From positions 34,088,425-34,152,424 of the forward strand of contig CP137667.1 of assembly GCA_037976565.1 (NCBI GenBank): DNA of 64,000 bases, in the 5' to 3' direction. Of this stretch, positions 34,863 to 45,397 are shown one piece after another; the stretch's first letter is position 1, and the number at the start of each line of letters is the position of its first letter. The notes under the pieces are model-generated. The model was not told the origin of the DNA. It did no database searches and was given only the letters and a program-made list of their open reading frames with translations. Source of the stretch: Mesocentrotus franciscanus. Its lineage: Eukaryota; Echinodermata; Echinoidea; Camarodonta; Strongylocentrotidae. The position numbers and the translations under genes were made by a program.

Positions 34863-34993
34863 CAGGGGCGGACCCTCCCAGACCCACCCCGCTTGGTTGC
34901 TCCGCTCCCTCGCCGACGCCTGCTCCATCGTTTTCATATATTTCACCCCATGCAATTTTGTGCCCCCGTAAGAATTTCCTGGATCCGCCACTG
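34863..34993. mobile_element. Small hAT-like MITE (131 bp)
   Basis: The ends are CAGGGGCGGACCC and, inverted, CAGTGGCGGATCC. TTGCC flanks both sides (34858-34862, 34994-34998), shorter than the usual 8-bp hAT duplication. The left part recurs in the right arm (about 37395-37490), so the MITE predates or was copied with the inverted repeat. Confidence 0.55.
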
Positions 34994-35049
34994 TTGCCTA
35001 TTGGTCAAAATTCTCAGTGCCAGGACTGCAAATAAAGAGTCTCAAGCCA

Positions 35050-35790
35050 GGTTCAATTCAAATTTCAATTCAATTCAGTCTTTACTTCCAATTCATTCAA
35101 ACAGTAACAAAGTAATAAAAGGATATGAACAAAAACAAAAAAACTTAACGTAAGACATTAGATAAACGGTCATAAATACGGATTTAAAATACTGATAGTA
35201 CAAGAATATAAAGTAGGGGTAGAATAGATTTTCTATTTTATAAGATAAATGATTGGAAAAAGGTATGTGTATGGAAAGCTCAATGTAGGATTGTAAAATT
35301 ACACATACCGTAGATATTCTAATAATAAATATTGTATTTAAGAAAGAATAATTAGTACCATTGCTGTAATATTTATATATATTAAAGACATTCAAGAACA
35401 AAACAAAAATATATAGACTTTACAACTACAACAAAAAGAAAAAGAAGTAAAATCATAAGTGGAAAACTAGATTCTCTATATAAATGTATATAAAATAAAA
35501 CTAAACTAACACTTTTATGTTCTAATGTCTTTTAAAATATTGTTAAACTGAATATTAAAACCGCTCAATTTCAGCGAAAATATTGTTAAACTAAATATTA
35601 AAATCACTCAATTTCAAAATATTCCATAATTCTGGGCCTGTATGGCCACGCAATGACTGCTTTGCTCTATTGTTCAAATAAATCCATCGATGAAACTTGT
35701 TGGATAATCTGGTATTTTTATATCACAAATGGGCAATCCATGATAAGGTGGACATGACCATCACATTTTATACCCCAAAATGTGTGAAAT
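35050..35790 (-). mobile_element. Probable LINE 3' end with (AATTG)n tail
   Basis: On the minus strand the segment runs from a degraded coding-like stretch (frames reading KCDGHVHLIMDCPF and AVIAWPYRPRIMEYF) through AT-rich sequence to a GAATTGAATTGAAATTTG tail near 35060. The Cys/His spacing resembles the zinc-binding tail of some LINE proteins, but frames are broken. A related tail occurs at 46359-46380. The class is inferred from layout only. Confidence 0.4.
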
Positions 35791-35799
35791 TTAGCCATA

Positions 35800-36310
35800 G
35801 TTAATTAATTAATTAATAATAACAATACACAGGCCAGCTGTTTGTGCGTATTATAACCAACACGAAAAAGCCAACATCGCCATCGAACAAGTGCCCTTTC
35901 AACTTTGTAAGAAGTGTCTCTTTGTATATAGGAAAAGGTTTCCGTTTTACTTTGACGAGTGCCCCTATTAATTTGTAAAAGTGCCCCTTCCCCTTTTATG
36001 TCATGATCATCATTACTTTGGCTTTCCATTTTGGGCTTTCCTTTTTTGTAAATTACCTTTACAACATTGCATTGAGCTACATGTATGGAGATCGAGCTAC
36101 AGTCAAGACTTAATAGCACACTTCCTGTCACATACAAAAGAAGCTTACTCTGAACGTGGCCTGCCATTGACCCTAGCTACAGGCAGAGATCTTTACATAA
36201 TACCTATTGTTCAGGGGGCCCCCTTGAACATAGGATCCCTGAACAAAAGGTATTACATAAGGATCTAAGACACTGGCTACAGAGTACAGGCAGCAGTAGC
36301 AAGCCGAGAA
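35800..36310. other. Loop of the large inverted repeat, unique part
   Basis: Noncoding sequence with a short inverted repeat, TGTTCAGGGGGCCCCCTTGAACA (about 36209-36231). The 120-codon minus-strand frame at 35805-36167 has no recognisable motif and I do not call it. Confidence 0.5.
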
Positions 36311-36314
36311 TGAT

Positions 36315-36715
36315 ATAGAATAAGTGATGATGAGAGTGATGGAGATGATGAGAGCGATGGAGACAATGTGAGGGATAGAGATGATGAGAGGGATTGGTAA
36401 TAGGGATGGAGATGATGAGAGAGGTGGAGATGATGAGAGGGATGAAGATGGTGTGAGGGATGGAGATGATGAGAGGGATGAAGATGGTGTGAGGGATGGA
36501 GATGATGAGAGTGATGTTAATGATGAGCAGGCCCGTAGCAAAGGCGGGGGCACGGGGCACGTGCTCCCCCAAAAAACAAATTTCCAAGATCATACACCCT
36601 CCCCAGGACATCGATCAATTACATGTATGTGCCCCCAAACATCAAACTCTGGCTACGGCCCTGATGATGAGATGGATCAGTGGAGACGATGTTGATTATG
36701 TAAGGGATGAATGGG
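36315..36715 (+). repeat. Minisatellite fragment in the loop
   Basis: GATGGAGATGATGAGAG units, the same family as in the arms, are interrupted by a 136-bp MITE at 36528-36663 and end at a LINE near 36711. Confidence 0.8.
36528..36663. mobile_element. hAT-like MITE (136 bp) with 8-bp target duplication
   Basis: The ends are CAGGCCCGTAGC and, inverted, CAGGGCCGTAGC. ATGATGAG flanks both sides (36520-36527, 36664-36671). An 8-bp duplication and CAG-starting ends fit the hAT superfamily; because the target is a GATGAG repeat, the duplication alone is weaker evidence than usual. Confidence 0.7.
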
Positions 36716-36837
36716 GGGACAGGGCTTTTGCTAACATTGCACCAAAATTATGGAACAATTTACCATTACAAATAAGAAAATCACAATCAATTGAAATATT
36801 TATGAAGAAACTTAAGCACCATTTGTTTATGTTGTAG
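36711..36837 (+). pseudogene. Reverse transcriptase C-terminal fragment
   Basis: The frame reads GDRAFANIAPKLWNNLPLQI and then SIEIFMKKLKHHLF before a stop. It has the same RAF...AP.LWN.LP signature as the fragment at 32453-32734 but is a different family member on the opposite strand. No catalytic core is present. Confidence 0.82.
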
Positions 36838-37042
36838 TTTTAATATTGTATAATTATGTCGTAGATTTAATATTGTATAATTATGTCGTAGATATAATAT
36901 TGTATAATTATATCGTAGATTTAATAATTATGGCGTAATTTTAATATTTTATAAACTATAATTATTTTGATACTGTACAGAGCGCCTTGAGCAGTCTTTT
37001 AGAATCGATATGTGCACTTTATAAGTTACATTATTATTATTA
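36711..37042 (+). mobile_element. 5'-truncated L2-like LINE, plus strand
   Basis: It begins inside a reverse transcriptase C-terminus, then has a 3' region with about four tandem units of TTTAATATTGTATAATTATG (about 36838-36935), GAGCGCCTTGAGCAG, TGTGCACTTTATAAG, and a TTATTATTATTATG tail. GCGC...TATAA plus an (ATT)n tail is the usual L2-like ending. It sits inside the minisatellite. Confidence 0.75.
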
Positions 37043-37252
37043 TGTAAATATGTATATAATGTAAATATCTATATTGTAAACATGCATTCGAAAATAAACT
37101 AGTATTGGTGTGCGATTTAAAAGCAGTATGCTGCCCTTGAACTTATTAGAGTGGTGTAAGAGAGAGAGCGAGAGAGAGAGCTGAGAGAAAGAAGTGAGAA
37201 ACCGGTAGAGAGAATGAGATAAGGAGAAAGGAAGATGGGGGGACATTGGCAT
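37043..37252. other. AT-rich stretch and (GA)n tract
   Basis: AGAGAGAGAGCGAGAGAGAG lies at about 37161-37180 and is followed by GA-rich sequence. It ends where right-arm homology begins (TTTTCCACTTATGATTTTAC, present twice in tandem at about 37256 and 37297). Confidence 0.55.
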
Positions 37253-37739
37253 TAGTTTTCCACTTATGATTTTACATTTTTTTCTTTTTGTTGTAGTTTT
37301 CCACTTATGATTTTACTTCTTTTTCTTTTTGTTGTAGTTGTAAAGTCTTTATATAGTTTTTGTTTTGTTCTTGAATGTCTTTAATATATATAAAATAAAA
37401 TAAATGAAAAACGATGGAGCAGGCGTCGGCGGCGAGGGAGCGGAGCGACCAAGCGGGGGTGGGTCTGGGAGGGGGTCCGCCCCTGGGCAATATCAATTCG
37501 TCACAATGATTTGAACGGAACGCTGATCCTTATGATCCGGCAAGAGATGTCAGTCCCGGCCGGCAGCACCACCCCTGGCAAAACATTGCCATTAGGCCTA
37601 GGGCTATGCTAACCAGGGCCTACATCTATAAATAGTATGAGTATGATTATGACAGGCATAGTAATTGAGGAGGAGTATCGAGACAGATTGGATGGGGTCC
37701 GACTCGTAATGCCTAATGGCGTTTTTTTTCCTTTTTTTC

Positions 37740-38243
37740 CTCTTATCATCTCCATCCCTTACACTGTCTCCATCCCTCTCACCATCTCCATCTCTCTCAC
37801 CATCTCTATCCCTCTCATCATCAACATTGTCTCAATCCCTCTCATCATCTCCATCCCTCACCAATCCTTCTCATCATCTCCATCCCTCACATTGTCTCCA
37901 TCCCTCTCATCATCTCCATCCCTCTAATCATCTCCATCCCTGATGATGAGAGGGATGGAGACGATGTTTATGATGTAAGGGACGGAGATGATGAGAGGAT
38001 GAAGATGCTGTTGATGATGAGAGGGATGGAGATGATGAGAGGGATGGAGACGATGTTTATGATGTAAGGGATGGAGATGATGAGAGGGATGAAGACGCTG
38101 TTGATGATGTGAGGGATGGAGATGATGAGAGGGATGAAGACGCTGTTGATGATGTGAGGGATGGAGATGATGAGAGGGATGAAGACGCTGTTGATGATGG
38201 GAAGGATGGAGAAGATGGGAGGGATGGAGATGATGTTGACATT
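37740..38243. repeat. Minisatellite of the right arm, with one strand switch
   Basis: CATCTCCATCCCTCTCATCA units at 37740-37936 flip to GATGATGAGAGGGATGGAG units at 37937-38243. GAAGACGCTGTTGATGATG recurs every 45 bp, matching the left arm outer array in inverted order. It is much shorter than the left-arm array. Confidence 0.85.
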
Positions 38244-38689
38244 GTAACATGCAGAAACCGGTACAGATGACACGCCACACCATTCCTTGTGTTGTGGTAC
38301 GGGTACGTTTTATTTCATATGCAAGTTACAAGGCAAAAAAAACCTGCATTAATAAACAAAGTTAAAACAAATAAATAAAAATGAGGACATGTTTGAAAAA
38401 ACACACATAATAGCAATAAACATATTATATGTTTATGACTCCAAGATACAAATTCCAACAATATGACGTCAAGCAGGCTCATAATAACAAATGATAAACA
38501 GGTGTAATCGTGTATTATGACACGCTGTGGTAATGCAATTATGTTTTTTTATTTATTATTTATTTATACTGTAGTATACATATTTATACAGGTACACAAT
38601 CAGATATAAATCTGTTAGCCCCGACCCTCTGTTGCTGATTACATACCCGAGATGGATGGGAGGACGGGGGCAGCTGCGTTATATACAAA

Positions 38690-39435
38690 AATTGAAAATT
38701 ACACCGCAATTTTTTTCTTTCAACGAAGTCTTCATAGAAATTTGAGGAACGGTTAATGACCATGCAGTTGACCAAAGGTCCGGAGACTGAAGGCTGGCGA
38801 GACTGAAGGCTTGCGAGACTGAAGATCACCATGCCCCCCCCATGCCCGCCCATGCACCGGCACGTCATTGCAATATTTTGTCTGAATTGAATTGAAATTG
38901 AAAATGAAAATTACACCGCAATTTTTTTCTTTCAACAAAGTCTTCATAGAAATTTGAGGAACGGTTAATGACCAGTTGACCAAAGGTCCGGGAGACTGAA
39001 GGCTTGCGAGACTGAAGATCCCCATGCCCGCCCATGCACCGCACGTCATTGCAATATCATGTCTGAATTGAATTGAAATTGAAAATGAAAATTACACCGC
39101 AATTTTTTTCTTTCAACAAAGTCTTCATAGAAATTTGAGGAACGGTTAATGACCAGTTGACCAAAGGTCCGGGAGACTGAAGGCTTGCGAGACTGAAGAT
39201 CCCCATGCCCGCCCATGCACCGGCACGTCATTGCAATATCATGTCTGAATTGAATTGAAATTGAAATTGAAAATTACACCGCAATTTTTTTCTTTCAACA
39301 AAGTCTTCATAGAAATTTGAGGAACGGTTAATGACCAGTTGACCAAAGGTCCGGGAGACTGAAGGCTTGCGAGACTGAAGATCCCCATGCCCGCCCATGC
39401 CCGCCCATGCACCGGCACGTCATTGCAATATCATG
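38690..39435 (-). repeat. Four tandem copies of a ~180-bp unit, right arm only
   Basis: CATTGCAATAT recurs at 38866, 39047, 39229 and 39421. Each unit contains TTACACCGCAATTTTTTTCT, GGAACGGTTAATGACCA and ACTGAAGGCTTGCGAGACTG. The left arm has a single copy (about 31880-32040). The units are nearly identical, so amplification is recent. Similar open frames in each unit (61-98 codons, minus strand) follow from duplication. Confidence 0.85.
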
Positions 39436-40541
39436 TCTGAATTGCTTTGCTTTGGTTCTCTTTGATTCCCAGAAAAAGGGAACAAAAAGGAGAAAATATT
39501 TTTTTTTTGGGGGGGGGGTGGTGGGGCTGCATTATTTATACAAAAACTTGAAACCAACACCTTCTTTTAGTACAATTTTTTTTGAGGCAGCCCCCTCCAA
39601 AAAAAAAGAAGGCGATTCGTCAGTTCACTTCTCTGCTTACAGTACTAGGCTAGGCCCTAACGTTAGATATAGCTATTTATTAATTTTTTAACTTTTAAGA
39701 GTAATTAAAATATGATTAGTCTATCTGATTATGAAAAAAGAAAAATTCCATATTCATTAATCTCAATAATCGGATATTCTACTCTGAATGACTAATCTAG
39801 TATTAGTAGTCTAGGTCTAGTTTACTCACTAAATCAAATTGGATATTCTACTCTGAATGACTTATGATAATACAGTAGATATAGATCTAGTTTGATTAGT
39901 TATACTCACGTCACTCGATCAAATTGGGCAGTACAATCATGCAATGCAGTGCAGCGGCCCGGTACGGGCGCCGAGTCAGTGAATTCCCCGCCGACCCGGC
40001 CGGCGGCGCTGTACTGCTAGCTGGACACTGAGCTGAGCTGCTGCGGTAGCACTAGCAGTAGTCTGCTAATTTACGGCCAGGACGAAAGAATGTGAACAAA
40101 CATCAACCATCTCGTCTGAAATGTACTACATTCGACTTCTGAATAACGAAATTTGTGTCAGGAATCAAGAAAAGACCTTCATACAAGATAAAAGTGATAT
40201 TTTTGCAGTGATTTACTGACAAAAACACTGCTCGAATTTCAGTGGTCCGAGTCGATACAACGCACATTTAATGTACGTGCGGCAATGCGGATTGCGAGCT
40301 GTGAGTAAATTGTCCGAAATGTCATTTTTTTGTCATTTTACCTAAATAAAAGTTATAGATTGTCTTCAATAGTATCATTTGACACAATTCCATTAAAGAT
40401 TGTGGTTGGAAAGGGCATTATTAAGTCACAATGAGCACAAACATATACACATTGGTATCTCTCGATCGATTAATCATGTCGGGACAATTCGGCCCAGTTT
40501 TTCCAGCTGGGCCGAATTGTCCCGTGGTCCGAATTAGCCCG

Positions 40542-41429
40542 ACTCCCTGTACAACTCTCAACGGCGCTTTTCAATCATTACTTTGCCATTTCGCCAGATT
40601 TGTCTTCTTTTCAAACCCACAGTATGGGGAAAAGGTTAGATTAACACCAGGAAAGAAGAATTTTGAGAGTTTTCCAGAGCAAGAATTTAACAAAATGAGA
40701 AAGGATCGAACCAGGCCAGGCCAGAATTCACCAACTTATACAGTAACATAGATCTAGCTCAGACTAGAGTCAGACAGTGGTCCCCACATTCACTCATGTG
40801 TGGAAAATAGTCGGTCTGACGAAAACGACATCTTTCCTTTGCACTGGACTGCTAGCTGCTGGAGCTACTTTGAAGATCATCATTTTGTCAAGGATGTGAG
40901 TAATAAAGTTCTATACTAAATTTTTATAGTAAATGATCTTACTTTAATAAATTTTGATTTTGATTCATGAAAAAAATCCAAACCGATCACATTTGAAATT
41001 GAATTTTGTAATTGAAATTTGATGAAATCATGAAGATCGAAGACTAGATAGTATTAGTAGGCTAGATCTAGATAGAATAGACCTAGTAGTAGTAGTAGTA
41101 CTAGTAGTAGATTATTTATATCACTTATACTGTCTGTAGCTGTGATAGGCCTAGATCTAAAGCTGATCACTCCAGCTACTGTGAGTACTGAGCTAGATCC
41201 AGATCCAGCAAAGCATAGATTTTAGTAAATTAGAATCTAGTAGACTCTATTCAATACTAGTAATGCCTGGCATGGCATGGCATGCGTACAGTATTGACCT
41301 CATAGATTAGAATCTAGTAGACTCTATTCAATACTAGTAATGCCTGGCATGGCATGGCATGCGTACAGTATTGACCTCTAGCGCTGCATGCATACGTCGC
41401 GTGCTGAGCTGACAGGCATCAATTTAGTA
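40542..41429. other. Noncoding DNA with a 77-bp direct duplication
   Basis: TTAGAATCTAGTAGACTCTA through GTATTGACCTC is present twice in tandem (about 41230-41306 and 41307-41380), almost perfectly. The unit contains GGCATGGCATGGCATGC. A (TAG)n run lies near 41084-41112. A 106-codon frame at 40431-40751 begins inside the inverted repeat and is not credible. Confidence 0.6.
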
Positions 41430-43980
41430 CACACGTTGTGTGCTAAAATCCTTCCCATAGAGATTGCACGCAGCCCTATGCAAGTCTGTGCATTGCGCGA
41501 TCTTGCAAAATTGGTCAATGTTTTTATTACCAAATCGAGATTCAAACCTTTATTCTTTGTGATCCTGAAGACTGAAGTAGGGTGTCTGAACAAATTTTCA
41601 AGTTTCCCTTTTGGTTTGTTTTTCACCATTATCAGGGTGTCTGAAGTTGATTTTTCAATTTTCCCTTTTGGATCGTTTTCACCATTGTGGTTGAATAATT
41701 GAAAAAATCATTCATTCAGAATAATACATTTCAAATTTCAAGACTCACCGATGTTTCTATCAAAAGATAAGCCCCCTCAAATAAAAGAAATATTCATGCT
41801 ATTTTTGTCAGCATCGACGAAAAAGACTTACACGCAGAGTTATGTTGTTTTGCTAAATTTAGCAAAACAGCTGGATTGCGCAATATGCTGAATTGCGCAA
41901 TATGAAGCGTACGCGTGTTGCTTAGCTGCATGCGCAACTCGAGCGCGAACGGCAATCCATTGTCTTCAATGGGCATCCACTTCCAGGTCTCTTTGCCAAT
42001 ACACACACGCGGTCCGATGCATATTCATGTGCAGATTTTACGCTATCACCATGCGTTCGGCCTGCGCGAGCACGCCTCCCTACTTAGCTGATCTGAAAAA
42101 TGGGAGGAAGGGTATTTTCAAACTGTAATTGTTTGTGATCCCTGGGGCTAGCGAAAAAAAAGCGTATGGATATATTCCTTACGACTGGGACTACTTATCG
42201 CCAGGGGCGTCATATCTCAAAAGTGGCAAATTTCGGAGCTAGCCAGGAAACAATGTTTAAATAGCTGTTTTGACCAAGATATTTTTAGAATTTCGAGATA
42301 ACCCCCTTTGGAAATATGGGGATTAATCTGCTCTTTCATATGACACCTCATTTATTGAGTATCACCTTCAGGATCACAAAGAATAAAGGTTTGAATCTCG
42401 CTTTTGAAAAAAAAAACTTTGACCAATTTTGCATGATCGTGCAATGCACGTGGACTAACCCTGTAAGTTGGGGCTTTGATCGGATCGGAAGATCGGAGCG
42501 ACACCCTCGCACCTTTGATCGGTATCTGCGAAAAATATTGGCCAAAAAATTGGCAGATTTTATTTATTTATTTTTATTTTTTATTTTATTAATGCCGAAA
42601 ATTTTCAAGTTTTGGGCTATCAAATGCTTTAAAAAAATGCATAGCTGGGATTATTTTGTCATTTAGAGTTGTTGTAGACCATGTTTGTTGATACTAAGTG
42701 CCTTTTCATGACTTTGAAATTGATAAAATAGAGGCAAAACATGCGAGCCGCCATCTTGGATTTTAATGACAATGGACAAAAAATGCGTGCCTACATTATA
42801 ATCCAAGATGGCGGCTCGCATGTTTTGCCTCTTTTCTTAGACCAATATTATTAATTTCAAAGTCATGAAAAGGTACTAAATATCAACAAACATGGTCCAC
42901 AACAACTCCAAATGACAAAATAATCCCAGCTATGCATTTTAAAAGCATTTGATAGCCCTTAACTTGAAAATTTTCGGAATTTAATTTTCCGATCTCCCAT
43001 GATCGGCCGATGATCGGCCCCCGATCCGATGATCGGTTACAGGGTTAACGTAGACTGCATAGGGATGCGTGCAATCTCTATGGGAAGAAGTTTAGCACTT
43101 AACATCGGGTGCGGGATCAGACACCCTACCATTATGGTTGGATAATTGAAAAAATTATTCACTCAGAATAATACATTTCTAATTTGAAGACTCACCGAGT
43201 TTCATGTTTCTATCCAAGGATACAGTCCCCCAAAAAAAAAAATCACAGAAATATTCATCATTTTTTGTCAGAATCAACGAAAAAGACGTACACGCAGAGA
43301 CTTACTTATTTTGTTTTGCTACAGTAATTATAGCTAAACAGCTGCATTGTGCAATATGCAAGCGTATGCGTGTTGCTTAGCTGCATGCGTAACTTGAGCG
43401 CGATCGCAAGCCTCTCCTCCGGTGTCTTCCGTGTGCACGTTCCACACGTGGTGACTGTCGCGGTCTGAATGTATATATGCATGTGCAGATTTTACGCGCT
43501 GTCACCATGGGTTCGGGCAGAGCGAAGCTCACGCCTCCCTATTTAGCTGATCCAAAAAATAAGGGGAAGGGTATTTTCAAACTGTTATCGCTTTTGATCC
43601 TTTGGAGCCAGCGAAAAAATAAGCACATGGATATTATCTAGCCCTGCATAAGCCTCGGGGGCTCACTTCAGGAGAGTGGCAAATATCGCAGCTACGATGG
43701 GAACAATGTTTAAATCGCTGTTTTGATCAAGATATTTTTATAATTCGGAAATGAGCCCCTTTGGGAATTATGGAGAAAAACCTGCTCTTTCATATGAGAT
43801 CATTTATTGAGTATCACCTTAGGATCACGGCGATAAAGGTTTGAATCTCAATTTGGTAATAATAAAAACATTGACCAATTTTGCATGAGCGCGCAATGCA
43901 CATAGACTGCATATGGGTGTGTGCAATCTCTATGGGAAGGATTTTAGCACACAAAACCGAGTGCACGATCAGACACTCTA
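41430..43980. mobile_element. Tandem, partly inverted copies of an AGGGTGTCTGA-ended element
   Basis: Copy 1 runs from AGGGTGTCTGA at 41634 to TCAGACACCCT at 43127, with a 590-bp insertion at 42457-43046. Copy 2 follows immediately (43128-43980), ends TCAGACACTCTA, and repeats landmarks GAATAATACATTTC, CACGCAGAG, TTGCTTAGCTGCATGCG and TTTAAATAGCTG/TTTAAATCGCTG in the same order. A third piece at 41430-41577 is the reverse complement of the unit's end (TGTGCTAAAATCCTTCCCAT). Family unidentified; no protein frame. Confidence 0.65.
42457..43047. mobile_element. Palindromic MITE with 9-bp target duplication
   Basis: The ends are AACCCTGTAA and its inverse. ACGTGGACT (42448-42456) and ACGTAGACT (43048-43056) flank it, nine bases with one mismatch. 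The arms pair almost throughout (ATAGCTGGGATTATTTTGTC, ACCATGTTTGTTGATA, TTTCATGACTTTGAAATT), with GATCGG-rich ends. Near the centre, GCCGCCATCTT (42747-42757) faces AAGATGGCGGC (42805-42815). It interrupts copy 1 of the surrounding element. Mutator-like by duplication length, which is inference. Confidence 0.72.
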
Positions 43981-43998
43981 GTTAAAGGCATCGTTTAA

Positions 43999-44750
43999 AG
44001 GTATAGACCAGTTTTGGAAACGCCCCCTCTCAAAAAATGAAATGGAAGCTCTCATTACCGATCATGTGAAAGAATATGACTAATACGTGATGATACAAAT
44101 TTTGCCGGGAAACCTCCTTCTAATTGATATATTTGGTAAATTATTATATCTATTGGGACCAAATAGATATCGCGCGTGTCGGCGGTGTCACATAGTCCCA
44201 TATACATCTTTCTGTGTACAGTGCTTGTAACTTTACCAAGACTTGGCCAAATTTCTTATCATTTTGATGATTCCAGAACCTTGCAGTACACACCAAGACT
44301 TATGCTAGATGATCAACGTTTTCTGATCGATTCCACAACGTTTCTTTCCCAATGCAATCGCATGACCAGAACTGGTCTTTATCTTTAACAATGTTAAATC
44401 TGAGATGCATGGCCCTATGTGTTATCAGTGTCTGTGATATGGTGTAATAATGAAGCCCTGAAAAAATTGCGCTCCAAAATGATCATGAAGCGCCTCAAAA
44501 AGTAACAATCTTTGAGTCATCGGTTTTACCATACTCATTTTCCCAATAGACTGTAGTGTTATGAAAACCGTTAGGAAAACGCAAAATTTGATTTTGATTT
44601 CCAATCATAAATTTCTTGATAATCAGACAGGCGATTGGCTTGTAAAAGTCATGGGGTTCCTTACTGACCTAAAGGTTCATAATTATCATTGCAGCATGAG
44701 CTAAATCCAGGATTTTGTTTCAGAATCTGAGACAAAGTTACCCAATCCCT
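43999..44750. mobile_element. Possible TTAA-flanked element (752 bp)
   Basis: TTAA lies at 43995-43998 and 44751-44754. The ends are AGGTATAGACCAG and, inverted, AGGGATTGGGTAAC, which agree only in the first bases. The right TTAA is shared with the next element. It could be two independent decayed ends rather than one insertion. Confidence 0.35.
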
Positions 44751-44754
44751 TTAA

Positions 44755-45276
44755 AGATACTATGTCCCTTTTGCAGCCAACATCAAATTATGTAGAACTT
44801 TGCAGGAATTATGAATATGTCATGTACTATCTGTGAAATTTAAACGTTAGCAGTGTCCTAATATTCAAATTATGCAAGGAAACCCGTTTACTTGCTAGAT
44901 TTCACTGTCAGACACTATTGAGTGACTGACTGGCTTTTCTCATCTTTGGTAATAACATACATAAAATGAGCTGTAAAGGGTACATGAGCATTTGTCTACA
45001 TCAATAACCCACTTCTTATAATGGCCAAAATTAAACTGAATGAATCTTTGCGGAGCATAAAACGTACGACCATTCGGTACAATGGTCTGAAAAATCAGAC
45101 TATTACTTACTGGCTCTATAGCTCCTAAGTCGATTCGACAACTAATAGTTGTTATTTTCCCACTTAAAGACATTTTCAAGCCCCCTTTTTTAGGGAAGTT
45201 CTAAATTAGTATTGTCTTTCAAATGCCGTTGGAATTTAACCTTTTAATTTTTTTGCCCTGCAAATGGGATATACCT
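44755..45276 (-). mobile_element. TTAA MITE family, copy 2 (522 bp)
   Basis: TTAA flanks both sides (44751-44754, 45277-45280). One end reads AGATACTATGTCCCTTTTGC, the other, inverted, AGGTATATCCCATTTGCAGG. It is in inverse orientation to copies 1 and 3 and closely similar to copies 3 and 4. A 79-codon minus-strand frame is nearly the same in copy 4, which reflects recent copying rather than demonstrated coding. Confidence 0.82.
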
Positions 45277-45397
45277 TTAAGGCTTTACATTGGAGGTGAA
45301 AAATCAAACATGAACCTTACGAGGCCTAAAAAAGTAAGAGAGAATGGGATTACTACTTTAGTTTTACTAGTTGAGTAGTTCACAGATCCTTCTCCCC

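Larger units (their letters stand above)
30783..35472 (+). repeat. Left arm of the large inverted repeat
   Basis: Order from outside: terminal hairpin, about 600 bp AT-rich sequence, a GC-rich patch (about 31250-31390) with CAGCAGCTCAGCTCAG, a TCTAGA-rich stretch, a CTTCTTTTTTTTGGAGG segment, one copy of the ~180-bp unit (about 31880-32040), a LINE insertion, the minisatellite, then a unique segment ending in a small hAT-like MITE. Confidence 0.75.
30783..40541. mobile_element. Very large inverted repeat / putative foldback element (9.76 kb)
   Basis: The left end CGGGCTAATTCGGACCACGG is matched in inverted orientation at the right end (40522-40541). Inverted homology can be followed inward through both arms: left 30783 to about 35472, right about 37253 to 40541. 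Each terminus carries a hairpin: GGGACGATTCGGCCCAG at 30801-30817 pairs with CTGGGCCGAATTGTCCC at 30827-30843, and the same hairpin is at about 40479-40524. Arms differ by indels: a LINE only in the left arm, a ~180-bp tandem amplification only in the right, and a ~440-bp segment missing on the right. No direct target duplication is visible, though TGTACA lies just outside both ends. No transposase. A palindromic segmental duplication or misassembly is an alternative. Confidence 0.75.
37253..40541 (-). repeat. Right arm of the large inverted repeat
   Basis: It mirrors the left arm but lacks the LINE at 32323-32734 (empty site AATTTGTATCTTGG is intact in reverse complement near 38445). It carries about four tandem copies of the ~180-bp unit and joins directly across the segment corresponding to about 34938-35375. 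Confidence 0.75.

Noticed and set aside
44940..45179. Small gene conserved between 44940-45179 and 63518-63730
   Set aside because: Both lie in copies of the TTAA MITE. Similarity is expected from recent duplication, and copies 1 and 3 do not keep a comparable frame on inspection. Retained as a question under the family finding.
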